A stretch of DNA of 32,637 nucleotides from Desulfobacterales bacterium (lineage in GTDB: Bacteria > Desulfobacterota > Desulfobacteria > Desulfobacterales > UBA11574), in the NCBI GenBank assembly GCA_020345745.1, contig CP070768.1:2576314-2608950 (forward strand). Reading direction: 5' to 3'. Of the stretch, positions 23,102 through 31,657 are shown piece after piece. The notes below the pieces were generated by a model. The model saw nothing but the letters and a program-made list of their open reading frames with translations. It did no database searches and was not told where the DNA came from. The position numbers and the translations under genes are program-made. Position 1 is the stretch's first letter; every line of letters starts with the position of its first letter.

Positions 23102-24094
23102 TTAATGCTTCACTCGGTAGACCGTGATCGGTTCGCTTACTCCTTTCACAACAACCGGGGGCAGCGCTTCCACATCTAATCCTTCCCCAATCTTCTGGTG
23201 TGTGACATCGCTGATAAGGACTTCACCGGCTTTGGCTAAACCTTGAAGCCTAGCTGCGATGTTGACCGGCATTCCTATAGAAGTAAACTCCTTTATTCTC
23301 AAGGATCCCAGAATACCGGAAAATACCTGGCCGGTGGAAATACCGATACCGATTTTTAGCCTCAATCCATTTTTTCTACCAAGGGTTTTATCAATCGCCT
23401 TTGCTTGTTTCTGCATCGCAATACCTGCCTTGACAGCCTGTATCGTATCATCTTCCTGTGCCACAGGTGAACCAAAAACGACCATAATACTGTCGCCAAT
23501 ATGCTTGTCTACGGTGCCATTGTGTCCGTAGGCAATCTCACCCATCGGCGTAAAATATTCATTGTTTAAAAACGTTGCTATCTCATGGGGTCGAATCTGT
23601 TGAGACATCTTTGTAAAACCTCGAATATCCGCAAAAAGAATCGAAACTTCGCTAAAAGTCGGTTTCAGAGCCACGGGGGACTCCTCGATTTTTTTATAAA
23701 TTTGTTCGGGTACAAACTGTTTTAAGCGCTTTCGAACAAATATTTTTTGAATGTTGGCCCTGAGCTCCAAGTTGTCGAAAGGCTTGGTTAAAAACCCATC
23801 GATTCCCTCGTTCGTCGCCTGGATCGCCGCTTCCATTGTTGCATATCCCGTCAGAATGATGCGAGTGATTTCAGGATTCATCGATCCGACGATACCAAGC
23901 GTTTCAAGTCCACACATACCCGGCATTTTGTAATCTGAAATTACCGCGCCGACGTCGCTGCTGTTTCTTTTAACAAATGAGATGCCTGCTTCACCGCTCT
24001 CTGCAGTGTAGGTTTCATAGGGTTCTCGCTTAAGTGCACGTACCAACGATCGCCGTATGCCTTCTTCATCATCAATAAACAGTAATTTGTTCAT
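23102..24094 (-). CDS. Response regulator with class III adenylate cyclase output domain
   Basis: The 330-residue protein has an N-terminal receiver domain (1-125: Asp8/Asp9, phospho-acceptor Asp54 in V-I-S-D-Y-K-M-P, L-T-G and T-K-P-F switch residues). After a short linker, a class III cyclase domain (about 155-325) follows. It carries both metal Asps (L-F-A-D-I-R-G-F; H-I-G-D-S-I), the purine-specifying Lys (V-D-K-H) and Thr (E-F-T-S-I-G), and the transition-state Asn and Arg (V-N-I-A-A-R-L), so it should be active and make cAMP. The usual I-G-D-A-V-N is I-G-M-P-V-N. Phosphorylation by an unlinked histidine kinase probably controls it. AAGGA precedes the ATG. Confidence 0.93.
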   Translation of the reverse strand: MNKLLFIDDEEGIRRSLVRALKREPYETYTAESGEAGISFVKRNSSDVGAVISDYKMPGMCGLETLGIVGSMNPEITRIILTGYATMEAAIQATNEGIDGFLTKPFDNLELRANIQKIFVRKRLKQFVPEQIYKKIEESPVALKPTFSEVSILFADIRGFTKMSQQIRPHEIATFLNNEYFTPMGEIAYGHNGTVDKHIGDSIMVVFGSPVAQEDDTIQAVKAGIAMQKQAKAIDKTLGRKNGLRLKIGIGISTGQVFSGILGSLRIKEFTSIGMPVNIAARLQGLAKAGEVLISDVTHQKIGEGLDVEALPPVVVKGVSEPITVYRVKH

Positions 24095-24554
24095 TGTACA
24101 TTCCTTCAGCTCTAACTAGCCATAAACCTTGGTCTTATCCAATAAATTTTTTTTATACATATCATTTACATTGCCTGAAAGCAGTAGCTTTTGTCTCACA
24201 TTCGCCAACAGCTTCCGTAAGGTCTATGTCAAAATTCGTGCCAAATCCGAATAGTGCACCTGCAAATTGTTCGATTGGGAAAGAAAGATTTTAAAACCCT
24301 TGCTGCACGTGCAATTGAGAAGATGGGCCGTGCATCTTTTATGACATATTTTTAAAGAAACGAATCATAAAAGAAAATATATGAGGCTAAAATGCACAAA
24401 AACAATCTTTAATTGCATATTTTTCTGTGCACACTCGATTTCCCGCTGCATTATCTAGGGGTTGTGCAATTATTTTCTTTATGATATTTAGCAGTTATCA
24501 TCCGGCTTAGATATCCGTCAAAAGACGGGCGGATTGGCCTGTTAAGGGGACATT
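24095..24554. other. Divergent intergenic region with small hairpin
   Basis: This 460-bp gap between the cyclase gene (leftward) and HD gene (rightward) must hold two promoters. CCGTC-AAAA-GACGG (24515-24528) is a perfect hairpin 26 bp before the HD start, nested within ATCCG...CGGAT. TTGCACGTGCAA-like symmetry occurs near 24300. No gene or known riboswitch was recognised. Confidence 0.5.
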
Positions 24555-25472
24555 ATGCGAACGAATGATATCAAGCTATATGATCTGATCGATTTCAAAA
24601 ATCCGCAAGCGATCCTCAATGAAATTAAAACCATTGTCGCCCTAATCGTCAGCGATTTTGACTATTCCATGTTGGAGCTCATTTATGCTGATGTAGAATC
24701 GATTTTTTCAGGAAAATACCCCGGTTACCAGGCCAGCAATACCAAATATCACGATTTGGAACATACCAGCTCAGTAATGCTGGCTGCCGCCCGCCTTATG
24801 CACGGCAGCTTTTTGCAGGGCAACACGTTTTCCGCTAAAAATATACTCTTGGGATTAGTCGCGGCGCTCTTCCACGATATCGGCTTTATTCAGACCAAAT
24901 CTGACCAAAATGGGTCGGGGGCCAAATATACCATCGGCCACGAGCAACGCAGTGTTGATTTTATGAAGAAATACCTTGCCAAAAAATCGTTTGCATCCCA
25001 GGACATGGATAATTGTTCTCATATCATCATGTGCACGATATTGAATTTAGAACTCGATCAAATTCCTTTCCAGTCCGATGAAATTGAAATGCTGGGAAAA
25101 ATCATCGGCTCGGCAGATCTTTTGGCCCAAATGGCCGACAGGGCGTATTTGGAAAAATTGTTTTTGCTCTTCAGGGAGTTCGAAGAGGCTGGATTGCCTG
25201 GATACGGTTCAGAATTTGAACTACTTCAAAAAACAGAAGATTTTTATAAGCAAGTGGCTAAAAAAAGATTAACTCATCAATTTGATAACATATTCAAATT
25301 CATGCGGTTTCATTTTAAGGATCGATGGAATATCGATCAAGATTTATATGAAAAATCTATTGCAACGAATATTAAGTACTTAAGAGCTATCGTCAAGAAA
25401 TGTAAGTCGTCTGATGAGTGTTTTTTTCAGCATCTAAGGCGCGGAGATATCGCCAAAAAGCTGCGAGACTGA
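24555..25472 (+). CDS. HD-domain metal-dependent phosphohydrolase
   Basis: A 305-residue protein. The core (about 55-200) contains Y-H-D-L-E-H-T, then L-F-H-D-I-G-F (the namesake His-Asp), G-H-E-Q-R-S-V and I-G-S-A-D-L-L-A-Q-M, matching the pattern of HD/PDEase phosphohydrolases that coordinate two metals with His and Asp. No fused GAF or receiver domain is visible. AAGGGG precedes the ATG. It lies divergently from a cAMP-forming response regulator, so hydrolysis of a cyclic nucleotide is an attractive inference, but the substrate is not shown. The C-terminal 100 residues are helical and unassigned. Confidence 0.82.
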   Translation: MRTNDIKLYDLIDFKNPQAILNEIKTIVALIVSDFDYSMLELIYADVESIFSGKYPGYQASNTKYHDLEHTSSVMLAAARLMHGSFLQGNTFSAKNILLGLVAALFHDIGFIQTKSDQNGSGAKYTIGHEQRSVDFMKKYLAKKSFASQDMDNCSHIIMCTILNLELDQIPFQSDEIEMLGKIIGSADLLAQMADRAYLEKLFLLFREFEEAGLPGYGSEFELLQKTEDFYKQVAKKRLTHQFDNIFKFMRFHFKDRWNIDQDLYEKSIATNIKYLRAIVKKCKSSDECFFQHLRRGDIAKKLRD

Positions 25473-25538
25473 TGCTGTTTTGTAGAAAACAACCTGTTTG
25501 AAACCCTTGAAAAAGGTTTTTAAATAACACAGATTATT

Positions 25539-25624
25539 CCGATCAGGGGTGTTCTGGCCTGAATACAGAACTGAGAGCATACCCTTTGAACCTGATACAG
25601 TTAGTACTGTCGTAGGGAAATCGG
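25539..25624 (+). promoter_or_regulatory. TPP riboswitch (THI element)
   Basis: The conserved blocks of the thiamine-pyrophosphate aptamer are all present in order: CAGGGGTG, CTGAGAGCATACCCTTTGAA, CCTGATACAGTTAGTACTG and CGTAGGGAA. The closing stem P1 is a perfect CCGAT (25539-25543) / ATCGG (25620-25624). The helix CAG...CTG around TTAGTA matches P5. When TPP binds, downstream expression normally falls. No thiamine gene follows; the first gene is an aldo/keto reductase 235 bp later. Confidence 0.93.
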
Positions 25625-25808
25625 AGAACAGATTAAGAACCGTTCATTTTTTCCCAGCATTCTTGCCTCATTCTTCCATTCCCCAAAGACAATATCACCC
25701 TAAATGAGCGTAAACAAAATGAAGGCGCGAAACTGGAATATAGTGCGTAAAAAATCGATCTTTATCGGTACCGATGAAAAACCTTTACTTTTTTCTTTTT
25801 AGATCATA

Positions 25809-25840
25809 AAAAACCTGAAACCCGTAAACCTTTGGTTTTT
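25809..25840 (+). promoter_or_regulatory. Possible riboswitch expression platform hairpin
   Basis: AAAAACC (25809-25815) can pair with GGTTTTT (25834-25840); a nearer AAACC (25826-25830) can compete for the same arm with loop TTT. The structure ends 18 bp before the AKR start codon. It might act as a weak terminator or leader switch. The rest of 25625-25808 has no recognised gene. Confidence 0.3.
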
Positions 25841-25858
25841 GAAACGTTAGAGAGAGCC

Positions 25859-26884
25859 ATGAATCGAATGATATTGGGGAAAACAGGAATCGAAATTACT
25901 CGCTTTGGCTTTGGGGGAATCCCCATTCAGCGGGTGGAAGAAAAGCAGGCCGTCGAAACCGTGCGTCACGCTGTTGCAAAGGGAGTCGATTTTATCGATA
26001 CCTCCCGCGCTTACACCACGAGCGAAAGGCGCATCGGACTGGCGCTAAAAAAGACAAACCAACGGGTTGTTCTGGCATCCAAATCCAGAGCCAGAACCTC
26101 GGATGCTGTTCAAAAAGATTTAGCAACGAGTCTAAAAGAACTTCAAAAGGATTATATTGACATTTATCAGTGTCATTTTGTTCAAAATGACGATGACTAT
26201 CAACAGGTGATCTCTCCAGGAGGTGCTCTTGAAGGGCTGATTCAGGCCAAAAAGAGCGGGTTGATTGGACACATCGGAATCACCAGCCACAATCTTCATC
26301 TTATGGATCGCATTCTCGATGATGGACATTTTGAAACTATTATGGTCTGCTTTAGCTTTTTAGAACCCAAAGCCCGTGAAACAATCATCCCCAAGGCCAT
26401 TGAAAATAATGTCGGCGTTATCGCCATGAAGTCCTTCTCTGGAGGTATTATTGACCATCCAGAGCTGGCTATAAAATACGCATTGTCTTATCCGGATATC
26501 GCCATCATACCCGGTGTCGAAAGCAAAGACCTGTTTGATCAAAACTGGAACGTTTTTCTGGGGACTCACGAGCTGAGCGACAAAGAAAAACAAGAGATCG
26601 AAAAAATCATAAAACAGTATGACAAGAATTTTTGTAGACGCTGTGATTACTGTCAGCCATGTAGCGAAGATATACCCATTCAACTGATCCTTGGCCTGCG
26701 CTGGGCGCTCAAACGGTTTGGGAAAGGCTTTGCTGAGGAAGAATGGCCCCGGAAATCGATTGCAAAGGCTAGAAGCTGTTCCGAATGCGGTGAATGTTTA
26801 GACCGCTGTCCCTATCAACTGCCAGTCCCGGATCTGATAAAAGAAAATATCCAATGGCTGGATGACAATCTGACGAAACCTTAA
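25859..26884 (+). CDS. Aldo/keto reductase with C-terminal ferredoxin-type [4Fe-4S] domain
   Basis: ATG 25859 follows AGAGAGAG; a TTG nine codons earlier lies in a hairpin and is rejected. The 341-residue protein has an AKR barrel: L-G-K-T-G-I-E-I-T-R-F-G-F-G-G at the start, D-T-S-R-A-Y near 45 (catalytic Asp and Tyr), A-S-K near 70 and Y-Q-C-H-F near 105 (catalytic Lys and His). The C-terminal part carries C-R-R-C-D-Y-C-Q-P-C and C-S-E-C-G-E-C-L-D-R-C-P-Y, enough for one or two [4Fe-4S] clusters. It may exchange electrons with ferredoxin as well as NAD(P)H. It is the first gene after the TPP riboswitch. Substrate unknown. Confidence 0.9.
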   Translation: MNRMILGKTGIEITRFGFGGIPIQRVEEKQAVETVRHAVAKGVDFIDTSRAYTTSERRIGLALKKTNQRVVLASKSRARTSDAVQKDLATSLKELQKDYIDIYQCHFVQNDDDYQQVISPGGALEGLIQAKKSGLIGHIGITSHNLHLMDRILDDGHFETIMVCFSFLEPKARETIIPKAIENNVGVIAMKSFSGGIIDHPELAIKYALSYPDIAIIPGVESKDLFDQNWNVFLGTHELSDKEKQEIEKIIKQYDKNFCRRCDYCQPCSEDIPIQLILGLRWALKRFGKGFAEEEWPRKSIAKARSCSECGECLDRCPYQLPVPDLIKENIQWLDDNLTKP

Positions 26885-26950
26885 AATTATCATCCCCATA
26901 GGGGCTTGTCGTAAGTATGGTAGTCTCCGCAGGGATTTTTTTCACAGATT

Positions 26951-27742
26951 TTAAAAAAGCCCTAATTCCTTCCCCAAAACACCATATGGCTTTGGAAATT
27001 CTGGCTGAAAGTTCTGGTAAAACGTCACCGGATAACGCGCCCCAATTTTTTTTCCCGCCGTTTGCATACCTTCGATTAAGTTTCCCAGAAGCCTGCCCGG
27101 TATGGAAAAAACCATCTCATTGTCCTGGGTCATAGAGAAGATACGGTCCCCCATTCCAGGAATTGCAACACGGGGAGCGTCGGTTTTGAATGGCGCTATC
27201 AAATATTCGGTACACTCCACCTTACCCCCAAAACTTCCTGCTATACGCTGGTTTTCTTGATAGACAAGCGCTTGGATCATCCGCATGATCTGGGCTGGGT
27301 TACCATAAAAAACAATTGTATCCGGCTCAAAGAGCCCCTTTTGCAATGGTGCAATAGCAATGGCCTCGAATTCATTATTCTCTAGACGCACCATGGTCTT
27401 TGCCTCTGCAATTCCCGTGTTTTCATCTTTTGAAAAATCAACCTCACAAAACAGTTTGCCGAGGGTCTCTACCTGATCAGCAGCACCACTAAAACCGAAC
27501 GCGATCATTGCTGGAACGCAAATCAAATCTTCTGTTGTTAGCCCGACGGTCCAACCGTAGCTTCGTGCCATGGTAACACCTTGACAGATGGTCACGCGTT
27601 TTTTCAAAACCACTGCTGGACGTCGGGTTTTTTCCGGAAGGTTCTTTTTGTCTTTTAAAAACTTGACCGACAAAGGAAATGTTTTTAGCCGCAAATCGTT
27701 CCTGATAAAATCAGCGATTTCTTTATGGTTGATCGATCCCAT
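26951..27742 (-). CDS. DUF169 family protein
   Basis: A 263-residue DUF169 protein. Typical stations are L-R-L-K-T-F-P-L-S-V-K-F near the N-terminus, C-Q-G-V-T-M-A-R-S-Y-G-W near 53, I-A-I-A-P-L near 129, I-V-F-Y-G-N-P-A-Q near 144 and a late V-F-S-I-P-G-R-L. The conserved Cys in C-Q-G is characteristic. The family is common in anaerobes and its biochemical function is not established. AGGAGGT (27748-27754) precedes the ATG and lies next to the stop of the helicase fusion, whose gene ends 14 bp upstream, so the two are probably one transcript. Confidence 0.9.
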   Translation of the reverse strand: MGSINHKEIADFIRNDLRLKTFPLSVKFLKDKKNLPEKTRRPAVVLKKRVTICQGVTMARSYGWTVGLTTEDLICVPAMIAFGFSGAADQVETLGKLFCEVDFSKDENTGIAEAKTMVRLENNEFEAIAIAPLQKGLFEPDTIVFYGNPAQIMRMIQALVYQENQRIAGSFGGKVECTEYLIAPFKTDAPRVAIPGMGDRIFSMTQDNEMVFSIPGRLLGNLIEGMQTAGKKIGARYPVTFYQNFQPEFPKPYGVLGKELGLF

Positions 27743-27756
27743 GATTCACCTCCTAT

Positions 27757-30700
27757 TCAAAAAAGCTTAAGCTGTTCCGAGTCTTTCTTTTTTTTCTTTC
27801 CATAGACAGGTTTATCGTATGTTTTTAATCCTTCTTCAATATCTTTCACGAACGGAGATATTTTTCGTATCTCTGTTTGCCCATAAATTTTGCGTTTTTT
27901 TGCATACGTCAAATAGAGCCTATCCTGTGTACGGGTCGCGGCAACATAAAACAGGCGTCTTTCTTCATTAATATCCGTTCCATCTTTATCAAACCGTATA
28001 TACGGAAGATAACCATTTTCACAACCGGAAATAAAAACAACCGGAAATTCAAGGCCTTTTGCAGCATGCATGGTCATCAATGCAACCTTCTCTGCATGTT
28101 GGGCATATGCATCAGTATCGGTCTGAAGGTCAATTTGAGAAAGAAATTCAGAAAGATCGAAATCGACCCTTTTTGCAATATCAAAAAGATGGTTCACTGC
28201 TTTTATTACGGTTTGATCACGACGGTTTATTTTTATAAACGCAGCGTTTTCCACTAGATAATGAAGTTTTTTGTTAATCGTAAAGCCGTGAATCGTTTCC
28301 TTTATTTTTGCAATGTTATCTATAAAAACTACCAATTTTCTCTGTACGTTTCTGGTTATTGCTTTGATTGGAAATCGTTTTGCATGCAACAGCGATGAAG
28401 AAAGGGAAAGGCTGTTTTTGTAACACCAGTTTTTAAACATATGGATCTCTTGTTTTTTAAAGCCCCATTTTTTCGCTGTTATTATTTTTTCAAAATCGAC
28501 GTAACACCCCGACCCTTCAACAATTTTTAACAGCGATATCAGCTCTTTTATGCCTTTTTCATTAAACATTCTTTTTCTGCTGACAACCTGATAAGGAATC
28601 CCCGCAGAATCAAAAACATCGGAAAAGACCCTGCTTTGATCGTGTGTTCGAAACAGGACAGCAAAATCAGAAAAGCTTCGTTGGTTGTCTCTGTTGGTAT
28701 CATCAACCTTATCAAAATCGAAAGAATGGAAACCTACACCGCCGATCAAATCCTCGATGACCTTACCAATGGCAACAGCCTCTGCTCTTGCTGATGGTGC
28801 CTCTATGACACTGATGGTATTAATGCCATCAATCTTTGAAAAGATGCGCTCATCTCCAGCCTGATGCTTGTTTATAATCTGTTGAGAAGCATCTAATATC
28901 GTCTTTGAAGATCGATAGTTCCGGGTTAAATTCAACATCGTAGCATCCGGATAATCCTTGATAAAACCCTTAAAATATTTAACATCCGAACCTCTAAAAC
29001 CATAAATGGATTGGTCTGGATCACCGATAACACAGATATTTCTTCCCGGTTTATTTGGCGGAACCAAAGACATTATCATTCGATATTGCCCATAGTTTAG
29101 ATCTTGATATTCATCAATAAAAACAAACTTGAAACGATTGCGGATAGTTTTGGCAAACATTATGTCCGTTTCAAACCGCTGAACGGTTTTAAAAATTAGA
29201 TCTTCAAAATCAAAGAGCCCTGACAGGGATAAGATGTTTTGGTATGCCTTGTAGACAGCGTTGAAAAGGTGTTTTTTTGAGTCTGGAACATGATTGGCGT
29301 GATCGGAAGGACCAATGAGGTGTTGTTTGGCAAAAACAATCCAATCCAAAACCGTTTGTGGTTTTTCGGTGATTTTTTCGACATGTTCCTCAACCTGCTG
29401 CATTGCATCTATAATTAACGTGAAACGATCTTCTTCTCCTATGATTACCGGGGGTTTTTCCTCATAATCCCTTAACATCTTAAAGCAAAAACTGTGAAAT
29501 GTGCCAATAAAAGGTAATTGCTTGGAATTAAACAGTATATATTCTAACCTTTCGCGCATCTCAGCGGCGGCTTTGTTGGTAAACGCGATGGCCAGTATGG
29601 TCTCTGGGGGAGCGTCTTGCTTTTCCACGAGGTAGGCGATCCGGTGGGTAAGGGTTCGCGTTTTACCTGTGCCCGGTCCTGCGATAATCATTAAAGGCCC
29701 GCCAACATGTTCGACGGCAAGTCGCTGTTGGCGGTTTAGTTCTTTGAACACGGATGAAACTTTACCTTCTGGTGCCCCTCTTTTTATTTGGTCATCGATC
29801 TTGACATCATCTATTTTGGGTTTGGTATTTTTGATAAACCTTGGTTTTGCTTTTTCGTTGTTCTTAATTAATGTGGTTTGCTCTGGTATTACGAAAAGGG
29901 ATTTTTGACCTAAAAGCGCCTCTCTTTCTTGTGAATCAAAGATGTTTATCTTCCCAAACTCTCCGTCATAACCCGGCAAAGGTTTAATTTTATTTTGTCG
30001 CATTCTTTTGACAGCTTCACCCAATAATGGAACATCTGCCCCTTCGATGGTTTCAATTGCTAGTGTGCGTAAAATCGTTAATTCTGCACCCAATTTTTTG
30101 AGTAGCGTCATATAATTGTTTTTTACTTTCTTGGATGTCGGGCCGACCTTTAATACTTCCGATAAAATTTCCACTAGTGGTATAAGATTATAAAACGGGT
30201 GTGTTCTCTTGGGTTTTTCACCTTCAGATCGATCTGCAAGCTCTTCAACCCGATACATAACCCCTAAGGTCAGCGGTTTCTGGCATACAGGACATATGCC
30301 TTTTATTTTTTTGGTGTTTTCAGGCCACAACCTGACGTTGCACTTTCGGTGCCCGTCGAGATGATATTTACCTTCCTCTGGATAAAATTCTATGGTGCCC
30401 AGAAACCGTTCAGGATCACCGGTTTTCATCGCTGCCTTTATTGCTGAAAAGGATAAGGTCGTGTTAAAAAGGTTGGCTTCTCGACCCATTTTTAACGGAG
30501 AATGGGCATCCGAATTAGAAATAAGCGTTAATTCATCAAGTCCTGAGACCCGCCAGTTCATTGCAGGATCAGACGAGAGGCCCGTTTCAACAGCAAATAC
30601 ATGTGAAGTTAAATATTCAAAACATTCTTCAATCGAATCAAAACCAGATTTTGAACCAAAAAGAGAAAACCACGGTGTCCAGATGTGCGCCGGTATCAAG

Positions 30701-31176
30701 AATGACGCTTGCGACACATCCAGGAGTGTTTCGAGAAGATCCCGAGCATCCAATCCCAATATCGGTCTGCCATCCGAATGTATATTGCCTATTTTATCTA
30801 ATCTCGCGTTAAATCGCTCCGCTATTTCAAGGGCTGGAATAAAGACAAGATTATGATTTTTTCTGGTTTTCTGGTTTTTTTTATATATGTTGCTGATTTC
30901 CGAAACCAGTATAAAACGGATTTTACCACGGCAAGATGTCGGTACCTGTTTGTCACAGTATTTTGCTATTTTATCTTTGAGTTTGAAAAGTCCTGGCTCT
31001 GCAGGAACCAACTTTTCTTTAATCTCAGCAAACCAGCCTGGGTGGGTAAAATCACCTGTCCCAACAACGGTAATTCCCTTTAATTGAGCAGCAATATACA
31101 GATTTTCCAAATCAAGATTTTTTGCTGTTGCCCTTGAAAATCGGGAGTGAACATGAAAATCAGCAATAAATTTCAT
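27757..31176 (-). CDS. EndoQ-like PHP nuclease fused to UvrD/Rep helicase, with C-terminal clamp-binding-like motif
   Basis: This 1139-residue protein joins two enzymes. Residues 1 to about 425 are a PHP-family nuclease: F-H-V-H-S (His8, His10), G-D-F-T-H (Asp42, His45), Glu117, A-H-I-W (His164) and S-D-A-H (Asp223, His225). A zinc module (Cys279, Cys295, Cys298) and G-T-I-E-F-Y-P-E-E-G-K-Y-H and V-E-E-L-A-D-R follow. This layout matches TIGR00375/endonuclease Q, which nicks DNA 5' of deaminated bases. Residues about 475-1120 are a superfamily 1 helicase: A-G-P-G-T-G-K-T (499-506), D-E-Y-Q-D, G-D-P-D-Q-S-I-Y-G-F-R-G, R-N-Y-R-S, H-A-A-K-G-L-E-F and Y-V-A-A-T-R. The protein ends K-K-K-D-S-E-Q-L-K-L-F, like the QL(S/D)LF sliding-clamp motif. 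The divergent neighbour is a clamp gene. Confidence 0.92.
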   Translation of the reverse strand: MKFIADFHVHSRFSRATAKNLDLENLYIAAQLKGITVVGTGDFTHPGWFAEIKEKLVPAEPGLFKLKDKIAKYCDKQVPTSCRGKIRFILVSEISNIYKKNQKTRKNHNLVFIPALEIAERFNARLDKIGNIHSDGRPILGLDARDLLETLLDVSQASFLIPAHIWTPWFSLFGSKSGFDSIEECFEYLTSHVFAVETGLSSDPAMNWRVSGLDELTLISNSDAHSPLKMGREANLFNTTLSFSAIKAAMKTGDPERFLGTIEFYPEEGKYHLDGHRKCNVRLWPENTKKIKGICPVCQKPLTLGVMYRVEELADRSEGEKPKRTHPFYNLIPLVEILSEVLKVGPTSKKVKNNYMTLLKKLGAELTILRTLAIETIEGADVPLLGEAVKRMRQNKIKPLPGYDGEFGKINIFDSQEREALLGQKSLFVIPEQTTLIKNNEKAKPRFIKNTKPKIDDVKIDDQIKRGAPEGKVSSVFKELNRQQRLAVEHVGGPLMIIAGPGTGKTRTLTHRIAYLVEKQDAPPETILAIAFTNKAAAEMRERLEYILFNSKQLPFIGTFHSFCFKMLRDYEEKPPVIIGEEDRFTLIIDAMQQVEEHVEKITEKPQTVLDWIVFAKQHLIGPSDHANHVPDSKKHLFNAVYKAYQNILSLSGLFDFEDLIFKTVQRFETDIMFAKTIRNRFKFVFIDEYQDLNYGQYRMIMSLVPPNKPGRNICVIGDPDQSIYGFRGSDVKYFKGFIKDYPDATMLNLTRNYRSSKTILDASQQIINKHQAGDERIFSKIDGINTISVIEAPSARAEAVAIGKVIEDLIGGVGFHSFDFDKVDDTNRDNQRSFSDFAVLFRTHDQSRVFSDVFDSAGIPYQVVSRKRMFNEKGIKELISLLKIVEGSGCYVDFEKIITAKKWGFKKQEIHMFKNWCYKNSLSLSSSLLHAKRFPIKAITRNVQRKLVVFIDNIAKIKETIHGFTINKKLHYLVENAAFIKINRRDQTVIKAVNHLFDIAKRVDFDLSEFLSQIDLQTDTDAYAQHAEKVALMTMHAAKGLEFPVVFISGCENGYLPYIRFDKDGTDINEERRLFYVAATRTQDRLYLTYAKKRKIYGQTEIRKISPFVKDIEEGLKTYDKPVYGKKKKKDSEQLKLF

Positions 31177-31657
31177 TATAATATATCATCTCCGTATTAC
31201 ATCTTATGTTTGCATATCATTTTTTGAGGCCTTTGAAAAAGGTAAAATCCAAAACACAAAATTTCCTTGTAACCACCATATAAACAGTATATATATTCAT
31301 TAGTTGTATAATTAAATACTATATATAGTATTTTCTATACAGCGCGGCGCTATCCCGAATTTGTCACAAAATGGTCTCGTTGGCATTCATTTTCATAACC
31401 TATCTTGGATGAAAAGATCGGTATGTTTTCAACATTAGCAAGCGCTTTTTATATTGATATTTTTATAATAAATTATTACTTATGAACAAAAAATTTTTAT
31501 GCTTTCATAACATTATTTTTTTGATATATTTTCCTATTTATTATATACATGATAAAATCTATATTTATAAATGAAATAAATAAGTTATGACGTTATTATA
31601 CTTATTAACAACCTATATTATTAAATACATATTTATTCATTTAATAAGGTAAGTATT
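31177..31657. other. AT-rich divergent intergenic region
   Basis: This 481-bp gap between the nuclease-helicase fusion and the clamp gene is far richer in A and T than the rest of the window. It holds a solo end of the MITE family (GAGGCCTTTGAAAAA, 31226-31240) and a 20-bp palindrome listed separately. I looked for DnaA boxes of the TTATNCACA type and saw only poor matches, so I do not call an origin. Promoters for both divergent genes must lie here. Confidence 0.5.
31314..31333. promoter_or_regulatory. 20-bp perfect palindrome
   Basis: AAATACTATATATAGTATTT equals its own reverse complement. It lies in the shared regulatory region, about 140 bp from the fusion gene start. It is a candidate operator for a dimeric regulator, though AT-rich DNA makes chance palindromes more likely. 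Confidence 0.45.

Noticed and set aside
24490-24550. A c-di-GMP or other riboswitch before the HD gene
   Set aside because: Only a simple CCGTC/GACGG hairpin is present; conserved GEMM or other aptamer blocks are missing.
31177-31657. oriC between the fusion gene and dnaN
   Set aside because: AT-richness and dnaN suggest it, but no good DnaA boxes were seen and dnaA is not adjacent.
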